NCBI RefSeq assembly: GCF_950023065.1
Contig: NC_088680.1
Coordinates: 30,740,559-30,804,558, forward strand
DNA: 64,000 nt
Source of the DNA: Planococcus citri
Lineage: Eukaryota; Arthropoda; Insecta; Hemiptera; Pseudococcidae
Reading direction: 5' to 3'
Shown here in pieces: positions 11,931-24,088 of the stretch. Numbering within the stretch: position 1 is the stretch's first letter; every line of letters begins with the position of its first letter. A program made the position numbers and the translations under genes. The notes beneath the pieces were generated by a model. It did not search any database and was not told the origin of the DNA. It saw nothing but the letters and a program-made list of their open reading frames with translations.

Positions 11931-12889
11931 TATAAATACGTTTAATAGCTCTAGGTAAAGGTTGCCATTTCATCGCGTTATTGTTGTTGAAAAAAATTCA
12001 ACGAGCAACGACCAGAAACGTTTACTTTTTCGCAGCAATACAAACAAACTGTATAAAAACCTAACCATTTATACGGCGATTTTGTAAACGAACGTACGAT
12101 TATTAGAAATGTTATTTGATTTAGACTACGGCGATGTAGCCTGTGTTTATTCCTCTTCTTCTTCCTCATCTCTGGGCCATGAACCGTCATTAGGTAGGTT
12201 ACATATCATGAACAACTGATTGGATTCGGTACGTGGTCATGTGCTTCATTTGTGATGTAAAAATGGTTTTTGGTGGGTAGGGGTTAAAAAAATTTTGTAC
12301 GTACAACATCGTAAATAGATATACGCATACTTAGGTGGTAAATTTGAAGTTCTCTCATTCGATATGATTGAATTAGTGCAGTACCTATTTTAATTTTTTT
12401 TTTTTGTAATAATATAGAGATTCCTCGCCTTGTATGGGCATTGGGCATCTACCTTTACCTAATATTAAAAAAATCATTGTGCGAGAGATGGAACTTATTG
12501 CTAAGTATCTACTTGTATCGGATAAAGCGATGGTAATTTGAAAAAAATGAAAGATTTTAATTACAAAAATATTAAATTTAATGATTTTTGTAATTTTATT
12601 TTTTTTTAAATTTTTTTTAAAAAAATGAAATTGAAATCAAAAATGGCCATATATCAACAAGTTTTTACCATGTTCAGAAACTCTTTCAGAAGATTCGACT
12701 TCGCCTCTATTGAAACTGGCTTACTCAAACAATCATTTTCAGGAAGATGAATTAATAACTTCCTCAAGGATGAATAACATCATCTGCTTATTTTTTAGGT
12801 TTTGTACTGAAGGTAATTGATTTGTAACATGTATTGTGAACAAATAACATTGATATTAACGTGAATGATTTAACCTCGATAATATCTCT
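11931..12889. other. Gene-less DNA
   Basis: No gene recognised. About 12558-12590 forms a short AT hairpin (attacaaaaatatt / gatttttgtaat). Confidence 0.4.
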
Positions 12890-13345
12890 GACAAGGACTT
12901 CAGGCATTTCCGAAAAAATCGTGTTTTTTGTTTTTTTTCCCCTTTAACGCTCACCTTATCTGAGCTGAAAAAACTGGCCCATGTCTAAAACATATTATTT
13001 GAGATTCTGGGTTGATCTATATCATTGACATAAAAAGTTACAAGACCAGATTTACGCTTTAAGGTTGTACCAGATGGTCAAAAATTGCAACAGTTGTTCA
13101 TTTTTCGGTTTAGAGCCTTTAGATTACCTACTTACCTAGATATTTTTTCTCAAATATGAAACTGAAGAAATTTTCTAGGATTCGTATTTATAATTTTTAG
13201 GTCATAGGTACCATTTTCAACGTAAAAATGAACGATTGGCGTATTTCTAACAACCTAGTAAGTTCTAAAAGTGGTCTTAGATTTTGACGGCAATGATCTA
13301 GTTTGAAGTGAAATCTTAAATCTTGAATGGATAGTGTAGGCATGT
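12890..13345. repeat. Degraded core of the large palindromic repeat family
   Basis: Two pieces match the arms of the repeats at 38.8-56.9 kb in opposite senses: actggcccatgtctaaaaca with tatttgagattctgggttg (left-arm type), and ctaaaagtggtcttagattt with gaagtgaaatcttaaatc (right-arm type). Both ends are missing. This is the only copy noticed upstream of the first exon. Confidence 0.5.
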
Positions 13346-13749
13346 TTACAAAGGTAAAAAAAGAACATTTAGGAGGTGGATGGACGTGGACAATCAGTGA
13401 ACAACCTATCTAGTTATAGCCGGTTCAAGATCAGGATTTTGTACTCGTTATGCACTGCAAAGTCGATGCAACAAAAAAGCGAAAAGTAAAAATTTTCTTG
13501 CAATTATGGGAAGTAGCTGATGGCTTGTTCCTTATTAATAAAGTAATTGCGATTTCAAAACGATCAGCACTTCGATTATCATTCACGTTATTGTACTTGA
13601 AAAGCTATTTTTTTTTCAATAGACAGCTTTTCATAATAATACATGAAACTACCACTAAGTATAGTGAAAGGAAAAATTATGGTTTTGTGACCTCAAAGGA
13701 CAGGGAGGTGATAAAATTAATGAAAAAGAAAATTTGAAATATGAGGTTT

Positions 13750-16735
13750 TCTCGCTAAATGTAATTTTCATCCCAAATGGTCAGGGTGAAATATGCCCTT
13801 GAAAACAACTTTTTGGAATTCTTGAGTCTTCTCTCTTGAATTTTTGAAGAAATTTGAATAAATAGGTACTTTTTCAACTCAAATTTGTACAATGAAAGTG
13901 AACTGAGACACTATACAATCATGATGAGAATGATGATTTTAAAAAAGTGAAAAACGAAAACCCTCCTGCAATCAGCGAAAATAAAGGTGGTGGCTTGTTT
14001 AGTTCTCAAATATGAAACCATCAATTAGTTTTTTCAATTTTTGCCGATCTCAGAATTTTTGAAATTTTTAAAACACCATTTAAAATCAAGATTTGGTGTC
14101 TTTAGTTTGAAAATATTCAATGTCTTGCATTTCTCCCATATTCTCAAATAATGAAGGCGTAGGCATGTATATTTGAGAAAATATATGTATCTGGTCAGGT
14201 GCCATCCTATACATCAAGGTTTAGGACTTTTTTACGATTTTTTTTTTTTAGCTTTATAATATACTTAGTAGATTTATTTGCAACATTCGAACAATTTTGG
14301 CTAAATTACTTTGAGAACAAACTAGGTATTGTAAATTTCTGGTTTTGTATTCGTCTTATTGAAAAAAAATGTAATAATGTTTGCGAATCTCGTAATTGAG
14401 AACAGTTTTCTACCCGAAGAAGAATTGATTGCATAAAACCTCTGTGAACATTTACATTAATTTTCTTTTTAAGAACATCTGAAGTATGATGGGATTATAA
14501 CACGATGACGTTGCAAAAAATTGAATCCTCAAACGAACACCCCATTTAATTTTGATGAGAAATCAGAAATTTCAAACGAAATTCAAATGGGCATTCAAAA
14601 TCTTCCAATGTTCAGATTAGCTGAATTAGTTTCGCTGATTGATTTGTAAAATCTGACAATAGACCTCAGATTTGAGAAGAATTGAAATTTCTGGACAAAA
14701 AAATTAATCTGATTTAAAGTCCAAACTCGCAGAAATTTTGAATATGATTCGAAAAACGGAAGTTAGTTTTATTTTTATTTTGAAGCTTGCTTCTAGCTGA
14801 ATCGAGTTTAGAATAATTTTTGGTCGAAATTAGTTTCTGGATTCCCTTTCATTTCTGATCTTTTATTTCTGTGGGAATTTTTGAATTTTTCCTACCTTCC
14901 GCCTACCATGCATCTGTCAGCTGGCATAATCGTGCTGATCCCAAATAAACATTTTCACTTGCTTACTTACCTACCTCATATGAGTAAGTAGATATGGACT
15001 TGGAGTTGAAAAGTTCTACATTTTGAAATGTTTTGTCAAAAAATAGATTTTTACAAAACTTTTAACCCGGTGAAAAAATAAAGAGAAAAATTATAGTTTG
15101 AAAGTTGTTGTTCTTTTTTCAAAACTTTGTTTTCGAAATATCTTGAGTATTTTTTAAAAATCTTATTTCAACCCCGAATCAAAATTTTGAACCGATTTTG
15201 ATCCCATACAGACCGAGATGTGCCTTGAAACCCAAACTTTTGGAATTTGTGAGCTCCCCCCCCCCCACCATTTTCGAAAAATGTTGAATATAACAAGAAA
15301 ATCTTTCAGCTGTACTTTCAACTCACACTTCTTAAGGCCTCATAAGATTTGGCCAATATCTTATGGTACTTATTTTTTTTTTGCGGGCGATGAAGTTGAA
15401 GATTCTAAGATTCAGAATAATATTGAAAAACTGTTCGATTTTTGACGATTCGTCGATCTGGATCGAAAATGAAATTTTGAAAGCAAATTATCACTATGAA
15501 AGTGAACTTACACGTGAAACAATCACGATGAGAATGATTCATCATTTTATGCAATAGAAAACAAAAGCACTCTTGCAATCAGTTTGCTGGCTACATTTCT
15601 CACGGATAATATAACGATGGATAAATCGTCGAACCTTCACTTCCTTTAAGAACACCCAAATTGAAGATGCTACTAATGAAAAATTTTCAACTTACTAGTT
15701 ATTTCGAGATTTTTTAGCTCAAAACGAGCACTCGTCTATATTCAATTTGGTGAGAAATTATAAATTGTGAAAGAAATTCGAATGGGCATACAAAATTTCC
15801 AATCTTGAGAACTCCTGAAATCGTTACTCCTTGTCCACCTATAAAATTTGATGACAGACTGACCAGGGTACTCCTTGAGACCCCAGAATCTCCGAATGGG
15901 ACGAAAATTATTGACAGGTCTAAAGAAGACCTTGAAAAGACCATGCCCTGCTCCTGATTTTCAGCTCTTGAAATTGATTTTTCAAGTTTTTGTTCTACAG
16001 AGTAATGCTTTCTTATGTGATCATTGAATTGAAAAATTTGCAATATCTGCCTATCGTATGATTCAGCAGCTGAAATTTTGACCGATGGGTGTGGGTTTGA
16101 TATCTGATCGGCTGACACCACCATTGACCGCATCTAAGATTCTGCTGGCCAAAAAGTAAATTTTTAAAAGAATTTCACAACCCGGCTAATGGTGGTATCA
16201 GGTCTGTCAGGTATTAAACACACACCTTAGGCCAAAATTTCAAGCGATGAAATTTATGTGATATGGGGGTATTGCAGTTTCTTAATTCAACGATCAAGCA
16301 AGACAGCATTACCTGTAGAACAAATACCTACTTCAAAAAAATCAAAAAATCAACTTCAACAGTTGAAAATAGAGGGGAGGGGACTTTTTTGAGGACCTTT
16401 TTCGACCTATCAAAGTTTCGTTCTAATCAAACCTTCTTCTTGAGAGATTGGTATTTGTCAAGGAAAACTTTTTCTGAATCTTATTGGTGACGAATGATTG
16501 ATGAATTGCAACAGCGAGATTGAAAATTATATCCAATAGTGAATCCGGTTCAAATTTAGTTATTCCACCTTTTTGAAATCGTTTAACTGATATTTCATTT
16601 CCTCGTTGATTTTTGAATTTCCTCTACCTATATACATTTTTCAATAATTTAATGTGCATTTGTTTCGCATATCCTTGGCATCATGATCCAAAATAAATAT
16701 CTTTACTTATCTACCTACTTACTTAGAATTTTTAT
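13750..16735. repeat. Diverged tandem duplication, two units of about 1.3-1.6 kb
   Basis: Collinear matching blocks occur in both halves. They are 13888-13960 with 15491-15560 (tgaaagtgaact and gatgagaatgat), 14540-14680 with 15725-15860 (gatgagaaatcagaaatttc against ggtgagaaattataaattg, then aaattc-aatgggcat-caaaat), and 14950-14995 with 16690-16735 (ccaaa-taaa-at-tt-acttgctta followed by cctacct). A partial third copy lies at 9978-10070. The 139-codon minus-strand frame at 16133-15714 lies wholly inside this repeat and is not supported as a gene. Confidence 0.6.
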
Positions 16736-18000
16736 GATATCCAGGGAAGTAATTCGGCCATTCCGCGACCCTTCTACATCCAAAAAATTGGGTCGAATCT
16801 AACAACCTTGTTTTCTATTTTCTCCCTTTCATTTACGACGAGTAAATCCGGTTAAAAAGTCGATTACACGAAATTAAAATTATTCATCGCCTGTTCGTCG
16901 ACAACAGCAAATTAGCCTTCGCGCTGAAATTCTGCAGAAAATATTCGCCCCCGAAAATGGTAATCGACCCGGAAGCCAACTGTTTTCAATCTTCTGCTTT
17001 TCCATTTAAAAATTCTCGCAAAACGATTGAATTTTCTCGCCGTTGTGCGCGCGTATGCTTCGAAGGCCATCATATTAGTATGAAATTCTCTCCTCGCACC
17101 GCTCACTCCACTTTCTAAACGTTCTTTCATCGGCGTAATTTTTTTCTTCGCCTATTTTTTTTTCTCAAGACGCAAAAAAACACCGCCGAGACGCCGATTT
17201 ACGCTCGAAGGCGTGTGGGACGCAAGGTATATAGTACAACGTAGCGTGTAAATTTGCAAGATATTCTCGCCAAATTTTACTAAAATAACCAGTCATCTAT
17301 CATCGTTAACGTGAAAAACATTTAGGGATACGAGAACACTACCGTACTGTGAATACACAGACGCAAAACTGTGTACGTGAAATTGAACGAATATTGCCCG
17401 AGCCATTTGACGACTTTCATAAAGATGAATAGTCATATATACGAGAGATACACACAGGATGAGGAAAGCGAAGAGTGTATACATAAGTGAAGTAAAGCAG
17501 AAGAATAACACTGCGAAGAAAAAGCCATAGAGGGGTAACAAACAACCATCTCTAACGTCTAGTAGGTAATATTATCATGTTTCGTTGCCTCTTTCATGCT
17601 ATATACGCATTATTACTGTGTATTTTGCCACGTAAAGACCAAAAAATTGACGAACGAGGAAGAACGAGGATCGGGGTGGTGCGGAGCAGACCACATAACA
17701 GGGTATAAATTCTCTGGAAAGACTGGAAATAGGTGGCGAATTTCACTCTCCTGGAAAAGTCATGGAATTGTTTGAGGCTTTTGGAATTCTTCATTCTAAA
17801 ATCAGAATTATGTAAAATTATCATCGGTATTCTGTTAAGCATCGAATTTTACAATATTTTTTGCAGAAAAATTATCCTCAGCTTCACTCGAGAATTTTTA
17901 TTAGTATTTTTTCGTTACACAGGATCAAAGATGGTAACTAATACGATTTACCTCCTCCCTCCACCCATCACTTCTCCTGACATTGCCAGAAAGGAATCTC
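16736..18000. other. Complex, CpG-containing gene-less block
   Basis: From about 16800 to 17700 the sequence is rich in cg words and free of the repeats around it. The minus-strand frames here (for example 17130-16912) have no recognisable product. It may be retained single-copy regulatory DNA. Confidence 0.4.
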
Positions 18001-19650
18001 TCCTCTACCTTCATTTGTCAGAATCGTCTAGAGAATCACATTTTTGTGAAAATTGTCAAAAAGTCCTCAACTGTCCGAAAATTAATAAAATGTCGCATTT
18101 TTTGTCTAAGTTACTAACATGTACTGTTTTTTCATATACCTAGGTAAAAGAATGCTAGTTTTTTAGGCAAAATTGCCAAAAAGTTTCATCTTTTGACAAA
18201 ATTGTCTAGCGAAATCCTAGTTTTAACCTAGTCAAAAAGCCCTGTTTTGCTTAAATTACCAGAAAAAGTGCAGTTTTTTCCAAAATGATCAAAAAATTGT
18301 AGTAAAAAATCTTAATTTCCAGACAAAATTGTGAAATAGTCATAATTTTTTCTAAGAATATGAAAAAGTTACTTACAATATTTTCTAAAATTTTCAAAAA
18401 GGTTTTGCTTTTTTATGAAAATTGTCTAAAAGCTATTTATTAGTAAAATTGGCTAATATTAGTAAGTCTTGAGAAAATTGTCAAGAAATTTCTGATTTTT
18501 GTTGCCAAAACATCCAAAAAGCATTAATTTTTGGCACGCTGTCTATAATGAATTTTGTTTTTGTTCCAAAATTTCCAAATGAAATTCCTGTTTTTTGCCA
18601 AAATTTCTTAAAAGATGTTCTTTTTGTCTAAAGTGTCAGAAAATTTCATTTTTTGGCGAAATTATTAAAACGTCATAATTTCAGCCAATTGTGAGGAGGT
18701 CCCGTTTTTGGGGATTTTTTAGAAAGTTTCATCATTTTTTTTGGCAAAATTGTTAAAATCTCCTGATTGTCAAAAAGTTTATTTTTTGCCTAAATTTCCA
18801 AAAAATTAAATAAGTACCTATCTATTTTTTTCAAAATTGTCGGCTGGATTGTTTTATTTATGGTAAAATTGTCAAAAAATGTCCTTTTTGCCTGAGTACC
18901 TACTGGCTTTTCAAAATTGTCGAAAAATGCTGGTCTTTGGGTTAAGTTTTCAGAAAGTTTCATTTTTTGCCAAAGTTGTCAAAAAATATTGTTTTTGTCT
19001 AAAATTTTCAAAGAAGTGCTGTTTTTTCTAAAATTATATTTCATTTTTTGGAAAAATTCTCAAGAAATCCTACTTTTTGTAAAAATGATCAAAACGTCCT
19101 GTTTTACTCAAACTGTTAAAAAAGTACTGTTTTTTTTTAAATTTCCAAAAAAATCCTTGTTCTTTGGCAACATTTTTAAAAACTTTCATTTTTTGGCAAA
19201 TTTGTCGAAAAATCCTGTTTTTAAATGACTAAAAAAGTAAGCTTACCTCTTTTAAAAATGTGTCGAAATAGTTTTAAATAAGCCGTCTTCTTCTCTTTTG
19301 TAAAAAATTGTCAAAAAGTTACAGTGTTTTCCAAAAATATTGAAAATAAGCGAAATTTTAAAACAAAATTCCTCTTTTTCCCTCTAAAATAGCTTAAAAA
19401 ATTGTTGTGTGCGTAATTGCCGAATCATGGTCCTGCCCATGCCCTTTTGTTAAAATTGTGTGAAAGTTCCATTTTTTGCCAAAGTTGAAAACTCAGAAGG
19501 ATCCACTTCTCATTTATGTCTTTTTTTTTCAAAATTTCCAAATAGAGGTCTCATCTTTTGATAGCTAGGAATTGTCAAAAAACTTTTTTTTTTGCATAAC
19601 TGCCATAAAAAGTCATGTTTTTGCCAAAATGTCCAGATTTTATTGTTTTC
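18001..19650. repeat. Degenerate AT-rich minisatellite array
   Basis: A theme close to caaaattgtcaaaaagtcct followed by gttttttgc recurs dozens of times at irregular spacing of roughly 30-45 bases, heavily mutated. The 103-codon plus-strand frame at 18917-19228 is a translation of this array and not a gene: it shows the repeated FxKxxxKxxLFF pattern. Confidence 0.8.
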
Positions 19651-19969
19651 ATTTCATTAATCGAACCTTGTCATTTTCCATTTACTTTTACGTGCTTATT
19701 CTCTTTTTCCAGAATTTTGATTTTCCATTTCATGTTTTCTAACTTTCTTTGAAAATTGAAATAGGTATATTTTGACCCCAAAAAATTTCTTCTGAGCTCT
19801 GAATAAATTTAAAAACTCCTCTCCCTCAAAAATAAGAACATTTGAAAAAATCTCATCCTGGAGGTCCTGCTCCTGGGCCTTCTTCACCATGTTTCACTAT
19901 TTGTCGAACACTTTGTAACATTTAGCAATAGCTACTCGCAAGCTTAAAAAAATTTGAACACATGCCTCC
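19651..19969. other. AT-rich gene-less DNA
   Basis: Nothing recognised. Confidence 0.4.
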
Positions 19970-19971
19970 TA

Positions 19972-20162
19972 CAGGGTGCCCAGAAATATCGAGCACCCCT
20001 AAAAAAGTTTTCTAGTAATGAATGATAATAATGATAGCACATGATTGGTTGTTGGACTGGAGAGATAACATTCCACCAATCATATGCATCTATTTCACGT
20101 TGTCAACCTATATTTTTAATGAAAAACTTTCTTAGGGGTGCTCAATATTTCTGGGCACCCTG
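19972..20162 (-). mobile_element. MITE copy 2 (CAGGGTG ends, TA target), inverted to copy 1
   Basis: A 191-base element flanked by TA. The ends cagggtgcccagaaatatcg and its near-perfect complement are better preserved than in copy 1. The centre gattggttgttggac is the reverse complement of copy 1's gtccaacaaccaatc, so the two copies lie 8 kb apart in opposite orientation. Confidence 0.9.
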
Positions 20163-20164
20163 TA

Positions 20165-21917
20165 TATAACACTGTACCTATTACTTAGTTGATATTATTG
20201 AAGAGTGTGGAAAATCAGAGAAATTGAACTGAAAACCCCGGGAAATATCTCCAAAAAAGTGGACACCCTGTAGGAATAAATATGATTTTCTGTACGTTAT
20301 TTTTGCCATAACGTCGCACCTTCCACTCTGTACGTCTATATATGTTAGGTATAGGTAATCTACATACATAGGTAGGTACACGAGTACAAAATGAGAGAGC
20401 GAAGGCAGCCTTAATTAGAATATTTTTTCATCGTGATAAATATCGTTTTGACATCCAAAAATGTAATTTCACTTTGACATGCACCAACGATAAATAACAC
20501 GGTGGGAAATTTTTTGTATACGCGTGCCGAAGTTCCTGCCCTGGCTTCCTTCTCGCTCATACACATATAGCGGGAAATCATTCGAAATCGTCGTTTAGCT
20601 AACGAATGCGAAACTACACAGTACACACGCACCGCAGTAGATTTTTCTTGCCATTTTCCAGCAGTATCGCGACTAAAACCCCTTCATCTTCCTCTGTGAC
20701 CCTCTGAATCGTGCGTATTTTACCATCGTGTACGTACTATAAGCGAGTTGTTCTAATTTGAAAAAAATTACTCTCAGTTCGACGAAGCGACGTAATCGAT
20801 TTAAACGTATCACACGGTAATTTTTCCCGACAGTGTCGTTATCTTTATTTTTTTTCCACCACTGCACGCGTCTTCGTTGTCGTGACACAATAAGAACCTT
20901 GCTACGTTACGGTGTGATGTGATGTGGTGTAGGAAAAAAACGAAAAATTCCACTCGAATGCGAAAAGTAATTCGACATTTGAATTCCGCGTCGTGAAAAA
21001 CCTTCCTCTCCCCTCGCCACTTCGTGGAGATAGATAACGTGTAATGCTCGAACGAGATGCGTTGATTTTCTCTCTGCAGTTGCTTTGGATGGTAGTTTTT
21101 TTTGCATAAAATAAGGATTAAAATTGACTACCTGTGATTTGAATGAAGTATTTGGGGGGGGGGGAGAAAAAATATACGAAAAGGATACGTGACACGGTTG
21201 TCGGTTATCTAACATTGTTCCTGAGAAAATATTTCAAAAATTGAAAATTATGAAACTGTTTTACTCGGTCTAATTGAAATGATTCCATCAACGTGTGAGC
21301 TCTTTGAATATTCTTTCAACTTTTATAATGTACATAATGTAGCATATGGACCTACTCATTCATAGTTGAACATTTTTCTTGAGCCCTCCAATGTCCTTAC
21401 AGTAATTCAGAGGGGACTTTAGAAAATTTTAGGAGAAAATGGGTCTAATAAAAAATTGGATTGCAACTTTTTCCAACAAATAGGTCAATTCAATGCTCAC
21501 TGTGGAAATGGTTAAATTGCTTGAGGTGAGTTTCTTCATTTTTACTGAAAAATTCAAAGAAGCGATCAAAAATCAAGGATTATGTGGATTCATAGTCATA
21601 CCTACTCAAACATGCTACATTATTCATCTGAGGAAACCAGTATGTACTTACCACAAGTTTCGGGAAGAATTTCGTTGAAGAGAAAAGACCACTTACTAAA
21701 GTTTTTTAGATGTAGATATTATTTAACAAAGGTATTATGCAAATCTTCTTCCAGTACATCCTTCATTATTCGTCCGAGCTCAGGAGCTTTTGAGCGAGAG
21801 AAGAGCTGAGTAAGGTGCCAAATTACCTACCTACTTGTTCTATAGTTTGGTTTAGCAACAAGAAAAAAAATTAAGAAATTTGATACTTATCGACAGTTTT
21901 TTTTTTTTTTTTTTTTT
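20165..21917. other. Gene-less DNA with a complex block at 20.4-21.2 kb
   Basis: 20400-21210 is CpG-containing, complex sequence without a recognised gene. An 11-base G run lies at 21154-21164 and a long T run at 21898-21918. Confidence 0.4.
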
Positions 21918-22240
21918 TGGAGCACATCATACGTAGTTACTCCATTTTGATAAATTTTGGACTCGGAGGGCTTATTGTACGGAATGTTGGGACTCAAAAA
22001 ATTGAGGCGAAAACTCAATCGAAAATGAATAAAAAAGTTTTTGAATACTTGATTCATTTTAATTTGTAGTCCAACATAATATTTGAACTAAACTACATAA
22101 TTTTCAGGATTTTCATAAAACAGGATTTTTTCCATTTTCAATGGATTTTTTGCTTCAATTTTTGTACTCCTGGCATTCGCTATACCAACCCCTTCGGGTC
22201 CGAAATGCATCGAAATACACTATCAAATTGATATGCTCTT
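21918..22240. repeat. Diverged foldback, about 320 bp
   Basis: The left arm (gactcggagggcttattgta, then aaaaaattgaggcgaaaact) pairs in inverted orientation with the right arm (caaccccttcgggtc, tttgcttcaatttttgtac). The outer parts also correspond: gagcacatcat with gatatgctct. Centre is near 22075. Heavily diverged and non-coding. Confidence 0.6.
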
Positions 22241-23400
22241 ATTAAAAAGAATTATTCAATCTGTTGACATCTTTGAAATTTACTACCTATGTCAACGATG
22301 AGGCGATAAAATTTCTGATAATTTATGAAAATGACTGATTTTAGAAATTTTTGGCCCGATTTCTCATGACTTGGTCTTTTCTGGATTAAGTTAATTTCTT
22401 TCGATGTTTTAGTCGCAAAAATTTTGTGATGTGGCGAATTTTAAATGTTCCTTGAATTGTGAGACACGTTCTTCCTTTTTCTTCGTCCGCCAAATAGGTT
22501 CCTGTGAGGTCAAAATAATTATTTCGTGTTCATCTCGCTTGAACCTCGTTGGGCCCTGGCTCTTGATTTATGCTAATGTTACGGCTTCATTTTTCTACCA
22601 CTCCATTGTGCTGATCCATCATTGCATCTCGATCGTCCACTGCTGAGTTTTCGATCTTAAGTGAATTTTTGAAAAACCAAAAATGGCAATTTTATAAAGT
22701 TCGAGCTTTTTCTCTCTGAATGTACAATGTACATTTTTGATAAAGGATCAGTTCTGTAGCTAATACCGATTTTTCCAAACCGAACTTAACCATTTCCAGC
22801 AGTTCTGAAGTTTCCAGCGCGATTTTTGTTTTTTTTAAAGAATTTTTATGCGTAAATCCTCTTCTGGCTTATTTTCGACCTGTTCAACGAGTTTATTCAC
22901 AATTTTCACAATTGAGGCGATCATCCAGGGTGTGTTTTTTTGAACAGCGCGAGACGAACAATTGTGAAAAAAATTTCAATTCGGAAGAAAATTATGTATT
23001 GGAATTTGTGCGAAATGACTGAATAATATTTGTGAAATCAATCTACCCCCCCCGGTCCGAATTTCACTATTTCTGGCAATTTTAGTGCCTCCAGTGAGAT
23101 TTTCGATTTTTCCAAGATTTTTGAATATCTCCAGAAGGAGTGGAAATTATTTCGAGTAGCTAAAAAATATCAAGTTCTGGGTTATCATTGATGTGTTTAA
23201 ATGGCATTTTTCATGATTGCAGTGAATTTCAGGAGAGCACCACGAATATGTTTTTTTTGGCCAGCATTAGTGTTCAACAGACAGGGAATGAGAATGAAAG
23301 AAAATGTCCAACTGAAAAAGCACATTCGTAAAATTATACATGAGTACGCATTTTCATTTTTGAAACTCGAACGAATGATCATTGATCATCCTCACAATTA
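22241..23400. other. AT-rich gene-less DNA with dispersed repeat fragments
   Basis: Segments around 23080-23160 (tctccagaaggagtgga) resemble 55435-55500 (gctccagaaggcgtggatag), so this is an old dispersed repeat. No gene recognised. Confidence 0.4.
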
Positions 23401-23740
23401 TAATAATATATAATAATAATAAGCCTTTATTTATGAAAAATGCAGGTACATGAGGTAAATACAGAACGTACAAAAAACATGGCCCTAAAAAAGAGCATAG
23501 GCCTCCCCCAACCGAATCCATTCCCGCCTATCTAAGGCTATTCTCTGAAAGTGCTTGTGTGTTAGGAGATGATCAATATCATCCCTCCATCTAGTCCGCT
23601 GCCTACCCTTCTTCCGAATCCCAAGTGGTTGCCAAAAGGTCGTTCGATATGCCCAACGATTTGGATTTGCTCGAGAGATATGACCTGCCCATCCCCATTT
23701 TTTTAGTTTGATGAAATCCTCACAATTGGTTGAAAACATA
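23401..23740 (-). pseudogene. LINE (non-LTR retrotransposon) 3' end, 5'-truncated
   Basis: The minus-strand frame carries the conserved C-terminal tail of non-LTR retrotransposon polyproteins: KLKKWGWAGHISRANPNRW, then RKKGRQRTRWRDDIDHLL, and a terminal ALDRREWIRLGEAYALF before the stop at 23485. In intact elements this lies past the reverse transcriptase. A short 3' UTR follows and ends in a ttattattattata tail (23401-23425), the usual simple-repeat tail of RTE/CR1-like elements. Upstream of about 23740 the homology ends, so the copy is severely 5'-truncated and non-functional. The frame continues open to 23910, but that part does not look like the family. Confidence 0.8.
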
Positions 23741-23882
23741 CACTCAATGCGATTCGCTCGTAAATCACCCCAATTGTGAACGAACTCCTGAAATGGATCG
23801 AAAATGAGTACAAACTCGATTTTTAGTTTCTGAAATTTCGAGAATCTGTTAAGAAGGAAAATTTCGCTGAAGATTAAATGGC

Positions 23883-24088
23883 ATCGACTGTTCTGCGGAA
23901 GAAAGGCCAAACTGTTTTTTCAGTCTTTTTTGAAATGAATGAGACAAAAAGGCCAAACTGACTTCACTTTTCATGAGATCAGTTTGGTTCTAAAAAAAAT
24001 TGCAGTTTGGCCCTTTGGTCTCATTCATTTCGATGCCTCGAAAACGACTGAGAAATCATTTTGACCCTTCTTCCGGAGAACAGTCGAT
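23883..24088. mobile_element. Foldback MITE, about 206 bp
   Basis: The ends are atcgactgttctgcggaaga and, inverted, atcgactgttctccggaaga. The inner part gaaatgaatgagac-aaa-ggccaaact is also mirrored in both arms. Nearly all of the element is palindromic, so its transcript would fold into one long hairpin. No coding. Confidence 0.87.

Noticed and set aside
15714..16133. 139-codon minus-strand frame
   Set aside because: It lies wholly in the diverged tandem duplication, and the matching part of the other unit has no equivalent frame.
18917..19228. 103-codon plus-strand frame with repeated FxK patterns
   Set aside because: It is the translation of the degenerate minisatellite.
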